Assembly: GCA_963812675.1 (NCBI GenBank)
Contig: CAWEWR010000007.1
Coordinates: forward strand, 124,001 to 188,000
Length of the DNA stretch: 64,000 nucleotides
Reading direction: 5' to 3'
Source of the DNA: AP-15 sp963812675
GTDB taxonomy: Bacteria; Pseudomonadota; Alphaproteobacteria; ATCC43930; CGMCC-115725
Under the pieces are notes generated by a model. That model was given only the letters and a program-made list of their open reading frames with translations. It had not been told where the DNA came from and did no database searches. Shown piece by piece: positions 7,977 through 16,832 of the stretch. A program made the position numbers and the translations under genes. Every line of letters begins with the position of its first letter. Positions within the stretch are counted from its first letter, which is position 1.

Positions 7977-9257
7977 ATGGCTGACGAGATCCGGAGCGGC
8001 AACTCCAAGGTGCGAGTCGTTCGACTGCTCGGGCATCGCGACGACACCGGCGCCTGGGAGATTCGCGACTTTCTCAAACGCAGTGTCGTCGAGTTCCAGT
8101 GGATCGAGCTCTCGACTGAAGAGGACTGTCGCCGCGAGCTTGGCCTGTCGGACCTCAAGAACATCAACCTGCCCGTCGTCGAGCTTCCTGACGGAACCCG
8201 CCTCTTCGGCCCCACTCTGCGGGATGTTGCCGACCGGCTCGGCTTTGTTACCAAGCCCAAGCTGCGGCAGTACGACGTCTCGATCTACGGTGCGGGTCCG
8301 GCTGGCCTGTCTGCGGCCGTGTACGCCGCCTCGGAAGGTCTGAGCACCGTGCTGGTCGAGCGGAGCGCCGTTGGAGGCCAAGCCGGCACTACGTCGATGA
8401 TCGAAAACTATATGGGCTTCCCGCAAGGCATCAACGGCGCGGATTTAGCCGAGCGGGCCCGGCAACAGGCGGTGAAGTTCGGCGTCGAGATCTTGATGAT
8501 GCGGGAGGGCGTAAAATCTACGTTCCACGACGATCGCATCTGGACCGACCTTGCCGACGGCGGGAAGATGGTCGCCCGCGCCAATGTCTGCGCCACCGGC
8601 GTGGAGTGGCGTCATCTCAACCTGCCCGACGAGGATAAGCTGCTTGGACGCGGGCTCTATTATGGTGCGGGAACCAGCGAGGCCCCGCTTTGCGGCGGTG
8701 AAGACGTTTATGTGGTCGGCGGCGGCAACTCCGCCGGTCAGGCCGTGATGCACCTCGCAAGACATGCGAAGAGCGTGACGATGCTCGTGCGGGACAAGGC
8801 GCTCGCGGCCTCGATGTCTCAGTACCTGTCAGATCGGATCCTCGGCGCCTCCAACGTGCAGGTGCGGTACGACGTGGAGGTCACCGGCCTGCACGGCGGG
8901 CGGTCCCTCGAACGCATCCGAATCGGCTCGCGCACGACAAAGGAAGCCGACTGGGCGGCGACACCGCGGCTGTTCGTCGCCATCGGCGGCGTGCCCAACA
9001 CCGATTGGGCCGCCGACACCGCCATCGTCCGCGATCAAGGCGGCTACCTCGTCACCGGTCCCGACCTCCTGATGAACGGCAAGGCCCCAGCCGCCTGGCC
9101 CTTGGAGCGCGCGCCCTACTACCTGGAGACTGCGGTCCCGGGCTCCTTCGCCGCCGGGGATGTGCGCCACCGCTCGATCAAGCGCGTCGCCACCGCAGCG
9201 GGTGAAGGCGCGATGGCCATCGCCTTCGTTCACAGATACCTGGAGGAAACAGCATGA
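7977..9257 (+). CDS. thioredoxin-reductase-like FAD/NAD(P) oxidoreductase lacking the CxxC, with N-terminal thioredoxin-like domain
   Basis: A 426-residue protein. The first 85 residues resemble a degenerate thioredoxin/glutaredoxin-like domain. A TrxR-like flavoprotein follows, with FAD motif YGAGPAGLSA near residue 95, a GGQAGT segment, NAD(P)-binding VVGGGNSAGQA near 243, and a C-terminal FAAGDVRH motif. In thioredoxin reductase a CxxC sits just before the second nucleotide motif; here that place reads GAGTSEAPLC, so the redox disulfide is absent. Known relatives of this architecture are poorly characterised flavin reductases. GAGGAGAG lies before the ATG at 7977, which is preferred over the ATG at 7956. 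It lies 36 bases after the monooxygenase gene. Confidence 0.87.
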   Translation: MADEIRSGNSKVRVVRLLGHRDDTGAWEIRDFLKRSVVEFQWIELSTEEDCRRELGLSDLKNINLPVVELPDGTRLFGPTLRDVADRLGFVTKPKLRQYDVSIYGAGPAGLSAAVYAASEGLSTVLVERSAVGGQAGTTSMIENYMGFPQGINGADLAERARQQAVKFGVEILMMREGVKSTFHDDRIWTDLADGGKMVARANVCATGVEWRHLNLPDEDKLLGRGLYYGAGTSEAPLCGGEDVYVVGGGNSAGQAVMHLARHAKSVTMLVRDKALAASMSQYLSDRILGASNVQVRYDVEVTGLHGGRSLERIRIGSRTTKEADWAATPRLFVAIGGVPNTDWAADTAIVRDQGGYLVTGPDLLMNGKAPAAWPLERAPYYLETAVPGSFAAGDVRHRSIKRVATAAGEGAMAIAFVHRYLEETA

Positions 9258-9312
9258 TCCCGTGCACGAGCAACCGCATCTCTGGCGCGGCGGGATTGTC
9301 CGGGACAGTCTG

Positions 9313-9729
9313 ATGTCGGCCGACGCACAGCCTGGCGTTCTCGACGTTCGCTTCCCAACGCGGCGTATCTTGGCAATCATCGGAGACAAATGGACGACCG
9401 TCGTCCTTTACTGCCTATCGATCCGCGAACACCGACGCTTCAACGAGCTGCAGAAGCAGATTCCGGATATTTCCAAGAAGATGTTGATCCAGACTCTGCG
9501 CAACCTCGAACGCGACGGGCTCCTGGAGCGCACCGTCTATCAGCAGGTGCCACCAAAAACCGAATATCGGCTCACAGATGACGGTCACAAGCTAAGGGAG
9601 CCGATCGCTTGGCTTTGCGAGTGGGGCATGGAGAATCGCGAGTTCATCGATAGTATCATCGAGGCCCGAGCGAGGACTGTTCTCATGCCGATAAGCCATG
9701 AGAGTAACCGTCCGCCGAAGCCCGCCTGA
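9313..9729 (+). CDS. HxlR-family transcriptional regulator
   Basis: A 138-residue winged-helix regulator. The family signatures are I-G-D-K-W-T near residue 24, the H-R-R-F-N-E-L wing segment, I-S-x-K-M-L-x-x-T-L-R-x-L-E-x-D-G recognition helix, and VPPKTEYRLT. The ATG at 9313 gives the usual length. It is the last gene of the redox operon, 55 bases after the TrxR-like gene. HxlR proteins often sense electrophiles or oxidants through cysteine; this one has a Cys in the first helix (VLYCLS) and one in WLCEW. It probably controls the operon (inference). Confidence 0.9.
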   Translation: MSADAQPGVLDVRFPTRRILAIIGDKWTTVVLYCLSIREHRRFNELQKQIPDISKKMLIQTLRNLERDGLLERTVYQQVPPKTEYRLTDDGHKLREPIAWLCEWGMENREFIDSIIEARARTVLMPISHESNRPPKPA

Positions 9730-10158
9730 CGCTTACGTCCGATCACCGAAACCTGAACGTCCGCTTTCGATCGCGGCCGACTGATGTTCTCGCCCGCAAC
9801 GACTGGCTGCTTAGGGTCGAGAGGGGCCGTCCGAACCGGGTATCAAGCGTATGATTTGCACCACTACCGAACGCAAGCCTTTCGCTCCCACGTGTCCTTA
9901 GCCCTCGCGTCGCGGATCGTCGGCCCTTGGAGGTTGGAAACCGCTCGTGTGAGGTAGTTGGCGACGATGACGGCGGCGGAGCCAGAGACGCGACTGGTTT
10001 TTTGGCTTAACGCTGCGTAGGTGGCTTCCCCCTGGGCCTTTGAGCATTCACTGCTCATCGCAAGAAAGGTCGCCACGATTGAGTGGACCACGCGGGCGCG
10101 CTGACCTGTCGAATCCAGGCCGTGCTCGTTTGTGTTGCTTTACTCACATGAGGATGCG
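9730..10158. other. intergenic region without a supported gene
   Basis: The only sizeable frames here (for example the minus strand, 9864-10091) show no recognisable motif, no good ribosome-binding site and poor codon character. It separates the redox operon from the DUF917 cluster. I see nothing I can name. Confidence 0.5.
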
Positions 10159-10187
10159 TTGACAAATTAGTAAAGACCTGCTAGCGT
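10159..10187 (+). promoter_or_regulatory. candidate sigma-70 promoter
   Basis: TTGACA at 10159-10164 is separated by 17 bases from TAGCGT at 10182-10187, a perfect -35 with a weak -10. It lies 450 bases upstream of the DUF917 gene. The sequence between (10188-10639) contains no convincing gene, so this would make a long leader or serve an unrecognised transcript. Confidence 0.35.
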
Positions 10188-10639
10188 CGGCGGGTTGCCA
10201 ATTCGGGAGTTATCGCCGCGAGCACGGCCGATTACCGCGTTTATATCGATGTCGTCCCGCCGCCCTACGGTTCTTCAACCCGGGGACCGAGCCTGATGTG
10301 CTCCTGCTAAAACAGGTGGAACAGGTGACAATATTGGTTTTGGAAGGACCGGCCCGGCGCTTTGCCAGGATTCCGAGCATGGGGATCACAGGGGCCGCAG
10401 AGGTCCTCGTATTTATAACGGCAATTGTGGCTTTGGCTGTTATTTCGCTGCAGAAACAGCCAGGAGGGGCCGAGGGCGTCCGTTTTGCGAAGGGCGGTCC
10501 GGCAATGCTACCGGCCCCACTCGGCGGTTCCACGAACCGGGCCGCTCGGGCTTCCGAGCCTCTTGCTCGCCAGATCAGGTAGACAGCTGCAAAATTCCGT
10601 TCTTTTGCCCAAACCGGACCTTTTTGATATCGGAGCTCG

Positions 10640-11728
10640 ATGAGAGAACTCGCGCTCGACGACGTCGAGGCGCTGGCGGTCGGCGCCTGGATCCTCGGCA
10701 CCGGCGGCGGCGGCAGCCCGTATCTGGGGCTCCTCAATATGCGGCGGCTCTATGGCGAGGGACATCGCGTGTCGCTGATGCCGCCGTTCGACCTCGCCGA
10801 CGAAGACTGGGTGGCGGTGGTCTCGAATATGGGGGCGCCGCTCGTCGGCCAGGAGCGGCTCGCCGACAGCCGCAACATCGCGCGCGCCGTCGAAATTCAG
10901 CAAAGATTGCTGGGAGCAACGTTCCGCGCGGTGATGCCGCTCGAGATCGGCGGCGGCAACGGCATTCAGCCGCTGATGGCGGCGGCCCATCTCGGGCTGC
11001 CGGTTGTCGACGCCGACACAATGGGCCGCGCCTATCCCGAAGCGCAGATGACCAGCGTCGCAGTCGGCGATCTTCGCCCCTACCCTTGTGTGCTCTATGA
11101 TCCGCGCGGCATCGAGGCGGTGGTGACAAAGGTCCCGAGCTGGAAATGGATGGAGCGGGTCAGCCGCAAGATCTGCGTCGAGCTCGGCTCGATCGCCTCG
11201 ACCTGCAAGGCGCCGCGCACCGGGCGCGAGGTCAAGGATTGGGGCATTCATTTCACTGTGACGAAAGCAATCGGCATCGGCCGCCGCGTGCGGCACGCGC
11301 AGCGGCACCACGAGGAACCGGTGGACGCGATCCTCGATGAAGGGCACGGCAAGCTCATCTTCCGTGGCAAGGTCATCGACGTCGCCCGCCGCACCACGGA
11401 GGGGTTTCTGCGCGGCCGGGCGTCGATCGAAGGCCTCGATGAAGACCGCGGATCGCGGCTCGAAATCACGTTTCAGAACGAATGGATCGTGGCTTGGCGC
11501 GACGCGGCGCCGATCGCGATGTCGCCTGAGCTGATCTGCGTGCTGGACACCCTATCGGGCGAAGCATTCGGCACGGAAACCATCGGCTATGGCCGGCGGG
11601 TCTCCGTCGTCGTGCTCCCCGCGCCGCCGGTTTTCCTGACGCCGAAGGGCCTCGATCATGTCGGACCGCGCGCCTTCGGTTACGATCTCGACTTCCACTC
11701 CGTCTTCGACCAAGGGCGCATAAGCTGA
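10640..11728 (+). CDS. DUF917 family protein (S-methyl thiohydantoin desulfurase-like)
   Basis: A 362-residue DUF917 protein. The N-terminal G-T-G-G-G-G-S-P motif near residue 22, the P-L-E-I-G-G-G-N segment near 100, and D-A-D-T-M-G-R-A-Y-P-E near 127 are family hallmarks. The Pfam family has been linked to S-methyl thiohydantoin desulfurase, and its genes are often paired with hydantoinase/oxoprolinase genes, as here (14 bases to the next start). ATG at 10640 follows a GGAG ten bases upstream. The pair probably works on a hydantoin, thiohydantoin or related imide ring in the cytoplasm (inference). Confidence 0.88.
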   Translation: MRELALDDVEALAVGAWILGTGGGGSPYLGLLNMRRLYGEGHRVSLMPPFDLADEDWVAVVSNMGAPLVGQERLADSRNIARAVEIQQRLLGATFRAVMPLEIGGGNGIQPLMAAAHLGLPVVDADTMGRAYPEAQMTSVAVGDLRPYPCVLYDPRGIEAVVTKVPSWKWMERVSRKICVELGSIASTCKAPRTGREVKDWGIHFTVTKAIGIGRRVRHAQRHHEEPVDAILDEGHGKLIFRGKVIDVARRTTEGFLRGRASIEGLDEDRGSRLEITFQNEWIVAWRDAAPIAMSPELICVLDTLSGEAFGTETIGYGRRVSVVVLPAPPVFLTPKGLDHVGPRAFGYDLDFHSVFDQGRIS

Positions 11729-11742
11729 CGGCGCGTAAGCCG

Positions 11743-13317
11743 ATGCGGCGGATCGGCATCGATGTCGGCGGCACCAATACGGATGCTGTTCTGCTCGAGG
11801 ACGGGAGGGTGGCGCACGCCGTCAAGACGCCGACCACGTCCGATGTCACCACCGGCATCGTGACGGCGCTTGCGGAATTGACGCGCCGCCCGGAAATCGC
11901 GCGCGGCAGGATCGACGGCGTCGTGATCGGCACGACCCATTTCGTCAATGCCGTCGTGCAGCGCCGCGATCTGACGCGCGTCGCCGCGGTGCGGATCGGC
12001 TTGCCGGCGAGCGCCTCGCTGCCGCCGTTCTGCGACTGGCCCGCCGATCTTGCCGAGCGGGTCCGCGGCGAGGTCTTCATGATCGAAGGCGGGCACGATT
12101 ACGACGGCCGGCCAATCGTGCCGTTCGATGAAATCGCCATGCTGCGGGTGGCGCGGCAAATCCGTGCCAGCGGGTTTTGGTCGGTGGCGATCGCCGCAAT
12201 TTTCTCGCCGCTTGACCCCAGCTGCGAGGAGCGGGCACGGGCGATCCTGTCCGAAGAGTGCCCGGATGTTTCCGTCACGATGTCCCATCGGCTCGGCCGC
12301 ATCGGTCTCCTCGAACGCGAGAATGCTGCGCTCCTCAACGCCGCGCTGATCGATCTGGCTCGGGCGACGATAGCGGGATTCATCGCCGCGGTGCGCGGGG
12401 TCGCGGCTCCGCTCTATCTGACGCAGAATGACGGGACGATGATGCAGGCCGAGATGGCGGCCGCGCTGCCGGTCATGAGCTTTTCCTCCGGCGCCACCAA
12501 CTCGATGCGCGGCGCGGCCTTCCTCTCTGGGCTCACAGACGCAATGGTGATCGATGTCGGCGGCACGACGACCGATATCGGCCAATTGCGCCGCGGATTT
12601 CCGCGCGAGGCGAACTCGGTCGTCGAAGTGGGCGGCGTGCGCACGTTGTTCCGCATGCCGGACCTGTTGTCGATCGGGCTTGGCGGCGGGAGCCTTGTCT
12701 CGGCCGATCCCCTTTCGGTCGGGCCGGCAAGCGTCGGTTACCGGCTGATCGAAGAGGGACTGGTTTTTGGCGGCAATACGATGACTGCGACCGATGTCGC
12801 GGTCGCAGCCGGCCTCGCTCGGATCGGCGACAATCGAACCGTCGCCGATCTCCCGCGCAATCTTGTGCAACGGGCGCTGGACGCAACGCGGACAAAAATC
12901 GAGGATTCGGTCGATAGAATGAAGACCGACGCACGCGAATTGCCGCTGATCGCGGTAGGCGGCGGGGCGTTCTTGGTGCCTGACCGCCTCGCCGGCATCT
13001 CGCAAGTGAGGCATGTGCCGCATGGCGACTGCGCCAATGCGGTCGGCGCCGCGATCGCTCAGGTGAGCGGCGAAACCGACCAGGTCTATCGCGACCTCAG
13101 CCGCGACGAAGCCATTGCGGCGGCCGAAGCGCAGGCTATAGAACGCGCGATCGCGGCCGGCGCCGAGCGCGGGACGCTCCAGACGGTCGATGTCGAAGAC
13201 ATTCCGCTCGCTTATCTGCCGGGCAATGCGCTCAGGGTCCGGGTGCGCGTCGCCGGCGAAATGGCTCCGTCGACAAATCAGAGCGGATCGAGCTCAGGTG
13301 CCGCTAGGGAGTACTAA
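11743..13317 (+). CDS. hydantoinase/oxoprolinase family protein (HyuA-like)
   Basis: A 524-residue member of the hydantoinase A/oxoprolinase family, which use ATP to open hydantoin or oxoproline rings. The N-terminal ASKHA-type phosphate loop is visible as IGIDVGGTNTDAVL. A G-T-T-H-F-V-N segment near 66, the second phosphate motif V-I-D-V-G-G-T-T-T-D near 266, and S-I-G-L-G-G-G-S near 308 follow. The length (about 520) is that of short stand-alone HyuA-like proteins usually paired with DUF917, not of the 1200-residue oxoprolinase. The end overlaps the convergent amidohydrolase gene by four bases. Confidence 0.9.
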   Translation: MRRIGIDVGGTNTDAVLLEDGRVAHAVKTPTTSDVTTGIVTALAELTRRPEIARGRIDGVVIGTTHFVNAVVQRRDLTRVAAVRIGLPASASLPPFCDWPADLAERVRGEVFMIEGGHDYDGRPIVPFDEIAMLRVARQIRASGFWSVAIAAIFSPLDPSCEERARAILSEECPDVSVTMSHRLGRIGLLERENAALLNAALIDLARATIAGFIAAVRGVAAPLYLTQNDGTMMQAEMAAALPVMSFSSGATNSMRGAAFLSGLTDAMVIDVGGTTTDIGQLRRGFPREANSVVEVGGVRTLFRMPDLLSIGLGGGSLVSADPLSVGPASVGYRLIEEGLVFGGNTMTATDVAVAAGLARIGDNRTVADLPRNLVQRALDATRTKIEDSVDRMKTDARELPLIAVGGGAFLVPDRLAGISQVRHVPHGDCANAVGAAIAQVSGETDQVYRDLSRDEAIAAAEAQAIERAIAAGAERGTLQTVDVEDIPLAYLPGNALRVRVRVAGEMAPSTNQSGSSSGAAREY

Positions 13318-14156
13318 CCTTTCTTCGGCGACCAGCCATAAGCCTTGGCGCAAGCGCCGCCCATCAGCATCGCCCGCTCGGCGTCGCTCAGCCGGTCGGT
13401 CTTGAGGAAGGGCTCGACGGCCTGCTCGTAATTGACGACGGCGAACGCGCGCGTCCAGTCCGTACCCCACAAGCAGCGAGCGAAACCCCAGGCATCAAAC
13501 ACGCGGGCGAGCGGGTCCCAAATGTCCGGGAAAGGATACGGCTCCCGCGACAGCGTGCAGGCGCCGCTGACCTTGATCACCGCGTTCGGGCGCTTGGCGA
13601 GTTCCAGCACCTTCGGGAGATCGGCCCAGGGTTGCGGCGGGGCGGGCGGCACGCGCGGCTGCATGATGCCGAGATGGTCGATGATGAACCGCGTGTCGGG
13701 ATGGCGATCGATGAGCACGGTGCCCGCGTCCACATTGCCCCAGAATAGGACGTTGACCGGAAAATCGTGGCGGGCGGCCGCGCGGGCGATCCGGTCGAGA
13801 CCCGGATCGTCCGGCGCGCGGTTCGCCTCCTTCGTCAGCATGATGCGGATGCCGACCGCTCCGGGCGTCTTCTTCCAGTCGGCGATGACATCGGCCACCG
13901 CCGGATCGTCCGGGTTTACCGGCTTGACGATCGCGAACCGGCCGGGGTGAGCCTGCTGCACTTCCACCGCATAGCTGGCGTCGTACTGGTACATGGAAAA
14001 GGCGGAGATGAAGATCGCGCCGTCGACGCCGACTTTGTCCATCGCCGCCACCATCTCGTCACCCGTGACGTGATCGGGCCAGTTCGGCACACTGTGCCAG
14101 GGTCGCTTGGGGGTATTCGCCTCATAGGCGTGGACCTGGGAATCGATGATAGCCAT
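13314..14156 (-). CDS. amidohydrolase (TIM-barrel, amidohydrolase_2 family)
   Basis: A 280-residue metal-dependent hydrolase. The N-terminal D-S-Q-V-H metal motif, F-I-I-D-H-L-G with the strand-6 His, and the W-G-T-D-W-T motif near 240 with the final Asp mark the amidohydrolase_2 (PF04909) family, which hydrolyses or decarboxylates lactones and aromatic acids. The start at 14156 is chosen because GAGGAGC lies seven bases upstream and the reading frame further upstream looks non-coding. It is convergent with the HyuA-like gene and divergent from the TPR gene. A second, frameshifted homologue with nearly the same N-terminus lies at 30029-30839. Confidence 0.88.
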   Translation of the reverse strand: MAIIDSQVHAYEANTPKRPWHSVPNWPDHVTGDEMVAAMDKVGVDGAIFISAFSMYQYDASYAVEVQQAHPGRFAIVKPVNPDDPAVADVIADWKKTPGAVGIRIMLTKEANRAPDDPGLDRIARAAARHDFPVNVLFWGNVDAGTVLIDRHPDTRFIIDHLGIMQPRVPPAPPQPWADLPKVLELAKRPNAVIKVSGACTLSREPYPFPDIWDPLARVFDAWGFARCLWGTDWTRAFAVVNYEQAVEPFLKTDRLSDAERAMLMGGACAKAYGWSPKKG

Positions 14157-14293
14157 CGTGGAAGCTCCTCTGTGCCATACGAGTTTGGCTATCACAGCAG
14201 GTTCGTGTCCAGAGGGCCAGGCTTCGTGCGTTGCTGCTATCGGCGTCAGCCGTGGCCGATCAAGATTTTTGGCAAAGCCTTGGAGTACTCGAT

Positions 14294-15598
14294 ATGTTTG
14301 CAGACCGATACGACCTTGCTCTGAGCACTGCCTCCGCCGCGGCGCGCGACGCCTACGTTCAGGGCTGCGCTCTGGCGTTGACCTTTTATCCGGGCGCAAT
14401 CGAGGCCTTTGAGCGCGCCCTCGTAGCCGACCCGGGTTTCTCCCTGGCCCATGCCGCAAAGGCCCAGGTACTGATGCGGGAAGGTAATGTGGTAGCGGCA
14501 CGGGCGGCCTTGGCGGCGGCCAAGGATCTGGCCACCGGTCTGTCGCTACGCGAGATCAGTCACATCAACTATTTCGACCTCGCATTCGCGGGCCAGACCG
14601 ACGCGGCGATCGACGCCTTGTACGCGCATCTGGCAATATGGCCGCGCGACGCCCTGGTCCTCGCCACTGCCGCGAACCCTAATGGGTTGATCGGCGCTTC
14701 CGGCCGCATTGGACAGAAGCACCAGATCGCGACACTGATGGACAGCCTCGCGCCGCATTACGGCGACGATTTCTGGTTCCTGGCGCATTATGCGATGGCG
14801 TTGTCCGAGGATGGGCAACTCGCGGCGGCGCGGACGAAGATCCAGCGCTCCGTGGCCGCAAACCCGAACAACGCGCATGGTGCGCACGGGTTTGCGCATG
14901 TTTGTTACGAGAGCGGAGAGGCAGACACGGCCCGTGCCTATCTGTCGTCCTGGCTCGCCACCTATCCGCGCGACGGATTTTTCCATGGGCATCTGAACTG
15001 GCATCTGTCGCTCTGCGAAATAGAGGCAGGCAATTGGACCGAAGCTTTGTCGGTTTATCGGGACGCCATTGCGCTCGACCGGCACAGCGGCGGGCCGCAA
15101 CAGAGAGTGTCGGATGGGGCGGCGTTTTTGTGGCGTTCTGAACTCGCCGGCCATCCGCGCGACGCTGCCGCTTGGCGCGCAATGTACGACTATGCGACCA
15201 GCAAATTGCCGTCCCCTGGTAGCGGGCTCGCCGACCTGCACGTCATCCTGGCACACGCCGTCATGGGCGACGACGCCGGGCTCCATTCTCTCAGCCGCCG
15301 GATGGAAGATATGGCGCGCGCGGGGCGCTACCCGTCAGGCTCTTACCTGCCGACGCTTTCACGTGGATTCGCGGCGTTCGAGCGCGGAGATTTTTTCTCG
15401 GCAATAGAAGTGCTTGCCCCGCTCGCCGCCGCAAACGAGCGCATTGGCGGCAGCCGCGCGCAGCACGACCTGATCGACTTCACGTTGTTGAAGGCCTACC
15501 TCGAGGCCGGCCGGGCCGAAGAGGCGCGGCGCCTGCTCGGTGCGCGGCGACTGGGTGCTTCCGGCGTTCCTGTCGCGGGGCGTGCGTGGGAGGGCTGA
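14294..15598 (+). CDS. TTC38-like tetratricopeptide repeat protein
   Basis: A 434-residue, all-helical protein resembling bacterial members of the tetratricopeptide repeat protein 38 family. The N-terminus D-R-Y-x-L-x-L-S-T-A-S-x-A-A-R-D-A-Y and the G-A-I-E-A-F-E-R-A-L-x-A-D-P-G-F-S-L-A-H-A repeat are typical. Further TPR-like units follow with A-N-P-N-N-A-H-G and a W-H-L-S-L-x-E motif near 238. The ATG at 14294 has GGAG eight bases upstream; a TTG at 14231 would add 21 residues. TPR proteins mediate protein contacts, and the bacterial TTC38 function is unknown. It is divergent from the amidohydrolase, with about 135 bases between. Confidence 0.8.
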   Translation: MFADRYDLALSTASAAARDAYVQGCALALTFYPGAIEAFERALVADPGFSLAHAAKAQVLMREGNVVAARAALAAAKDLATGLSLREISHINYFDLAFAGQTDAAIDALYAHLAIWPRDALVLATAANPNGLIGASGRIGQKHQIATLMDSLAPHYGDDFWFLAHYAMALSEDGQLAAARTKIQRSVAANPNNAHGAHGFAHVCYESGEADTARAYLSSWLATYPRDGFFHGHLNWHLSLCEIEAGNWTEALSVYRDAIALDRHSGGPQQRVSDGAAFLWRSELAGHPRDAAAWRAMYDYATSKLPSPGSGLADLHVILAHAVMGDDAGLHSLSRRMEDMARAGRYPSGSYLPTLSRGFAAFERGDFFSAIEVLAPLAAANERIGGSRAQHDLIDFTLLKAYLEAGRAEEARRLLGARRLGASGVPVAGRAWEG

Positions 15599-15777
15599 TC
15601 CCGGCATCAGACCGCTTCGGCTCGCCTTACCAAATTTGGCGCAGGACCCGTCGGTAGCGCCGTTGCCGGGATCGGTTACTCAGCCCCAGATATGGCGCAG
15701 TGTCATTCTGCGGCATCCTTCTTCTCAGGACCTGCTAGGATAAGCGCGTGCCCATTTCGGCGCCGCGTCGGATCATC

Positions 15778-16641
15778 TCATCCGAGCGGTTTGCCGAGCC
15801 GGCCGGCGAGGTCCTGGATGAATTGCCAGGCGACGCGGCCCGAGCGCGAGCCTCGGGTGATCGACCATTCGCCGGCTTCGGCCCGCAATTGTTCGGGCGG
15901 CAGATCGAGCCCGTAGCGTTCGGCATAGCCTCTGACGATCGCGTGGTAGGTTTCCTGGTCGATGCTGTGGAAGCCGAGCCACAGGCCGAAGCGATCCGAC
16001 ATCGAGACCCCTTCCTCGACCGCTTCGCCCGGGTTGATCGCGGTCGAGCGCTCGTTGTCGATCATATCGCGCGGCATCAGATGGCGGCGGTTCGAGGTCG
16101 CGTAGAGCACAACATTTGCCGGACGCCCCTCGATGCCGCCCTCGAGGACCGCCTTCAGGGATTTGTAGCTGGTGTCGTGCTGGTCGAACGACAGGTCGTC
16201 GCAGAACAACAGGCACCGCCGCGCGCTCAGCCGCAACACCGACAACAGGTGTGGCAGGCTCGGAATATCCTCCCGGTGGATCTCGACGAGCGCGAGGGCG
16301 CGGGGATGCATTTCGTTGACCGCGGCGTGCGCCGCCTTGACGAGCGAACTTTTGCCCGTGCCGCGGGCGCCCCACAGCAATACATTGTTGGCCGGAAGCC
16401 CGGCGGCGAACCGTTCGGTGTTGTCGAGCAGGATGTCGCGGACCCGGTCGATACCCCGCAACAGTCCGATCTCGACCCGGTTGACCTCGTGGACCGGCTC
16501 GAGCCAGCCGCGGTCGGCGTGCCACACAAAGGCGTCCCCGGCTTCCAGTTTGTTGAGAGGCGCGACGGGAGGTGCCAGGCGCTCCAGCGCATCGGCGATG
16601 CGATTGAGCAAAGGCAGCAAGTCGGGATTGGTTTTGGACAA
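15778..16641 (-). CDS. DUF815 AAA+ family ATP-binding protein
   Basis: A 287-residue AAA+-type ATPase of the DUF815 family. The Walker A motif is visible as WGARGTGKSS near residue 82, Walker B as LLFCDDLSF near 135, and a sensor-1 type YATSNRRHL near 175. The family's SDRFGLWLGFH segment follows near 212. The TTG at 16641 has AGGA eight bases upstream and gives the usual N-terminus (SKTNPDLLPLLNRIADAL-like); ATGs at 16683 and 16716 would extend it. DUF815 ATPases are found next to yajC-secDF in many alphaproteobacteria, as here, but their function is undefined. Confidence 0.85.
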   Translation of the reverse strand: MSKTNPDLLPLLNRIADALERLAPPVAPLNKLEAGDAFVWHADRGWLEPVHEVNRVEIGLLRGIDRVRDILLDNTERFAAGLPANNVLLWGARGTGKSSLVKAAHAAVNEMHPRALALVEIHREDIPSLPHLLSVLRLSARRCLLFCDDLSFDQHDTSYKSLKAVLEGGIEGRPANVVLYATSNRRHLMPRDMIDNERSTAINPGEAVEEGVSMSDRFGLWLGFHSIDQETYHAIVRGYAERYGLDLPPEQLRAEAGEWSITRGSRSGRVAWQFIQDLAGRLGKPLG

Positions 16642-16747
16642 GTTCAAAATCCTGCGGCAGCAAAGGCCGCCGGACGCTAGCATAGCGGCCGAGAACCGCG
16701 GAACCCGCCTTGCCATTGCCCTTTAACCGGGCATCGGGTACCAATTG

Positions 16748-16812
16748 GCCTGCCGCATGACAGCACTATATGACGGTGACTGCGGAGCTGCCCGCCGGCG
16801 GATGCGGCAGGC
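16748..16812. repeat. inverted repeat between the DUF815 gene and yajC
   Basis: Arms GCCTGCCGCAT (16748-16758) and ATGCGGCAGGC (16802-16812) are perfectly complementary over 11 bp and are separated by 43 bases. It lies just before yajC in the shared upstream region, so it could be a divergent operator or a leader structure. Confidence 0.4.
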
Positions 16813-16832
16813 GATTTTGAGGCACCCTCCCA

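Noticed and set aside
9864..10091. 75-codon minus-strand frame after the redox operon
   Set aside because: No motif, no ribosome-binding site and no neighbour context; treated as non-coding.
10210..10737. Minus-strand frame overlapping the start of the DUF917 gene
   Set aside because: It runs antisense into the well-supported DUF917 gene and has low-complexity, high-Arg/Ser composition typical of a shadow frame.
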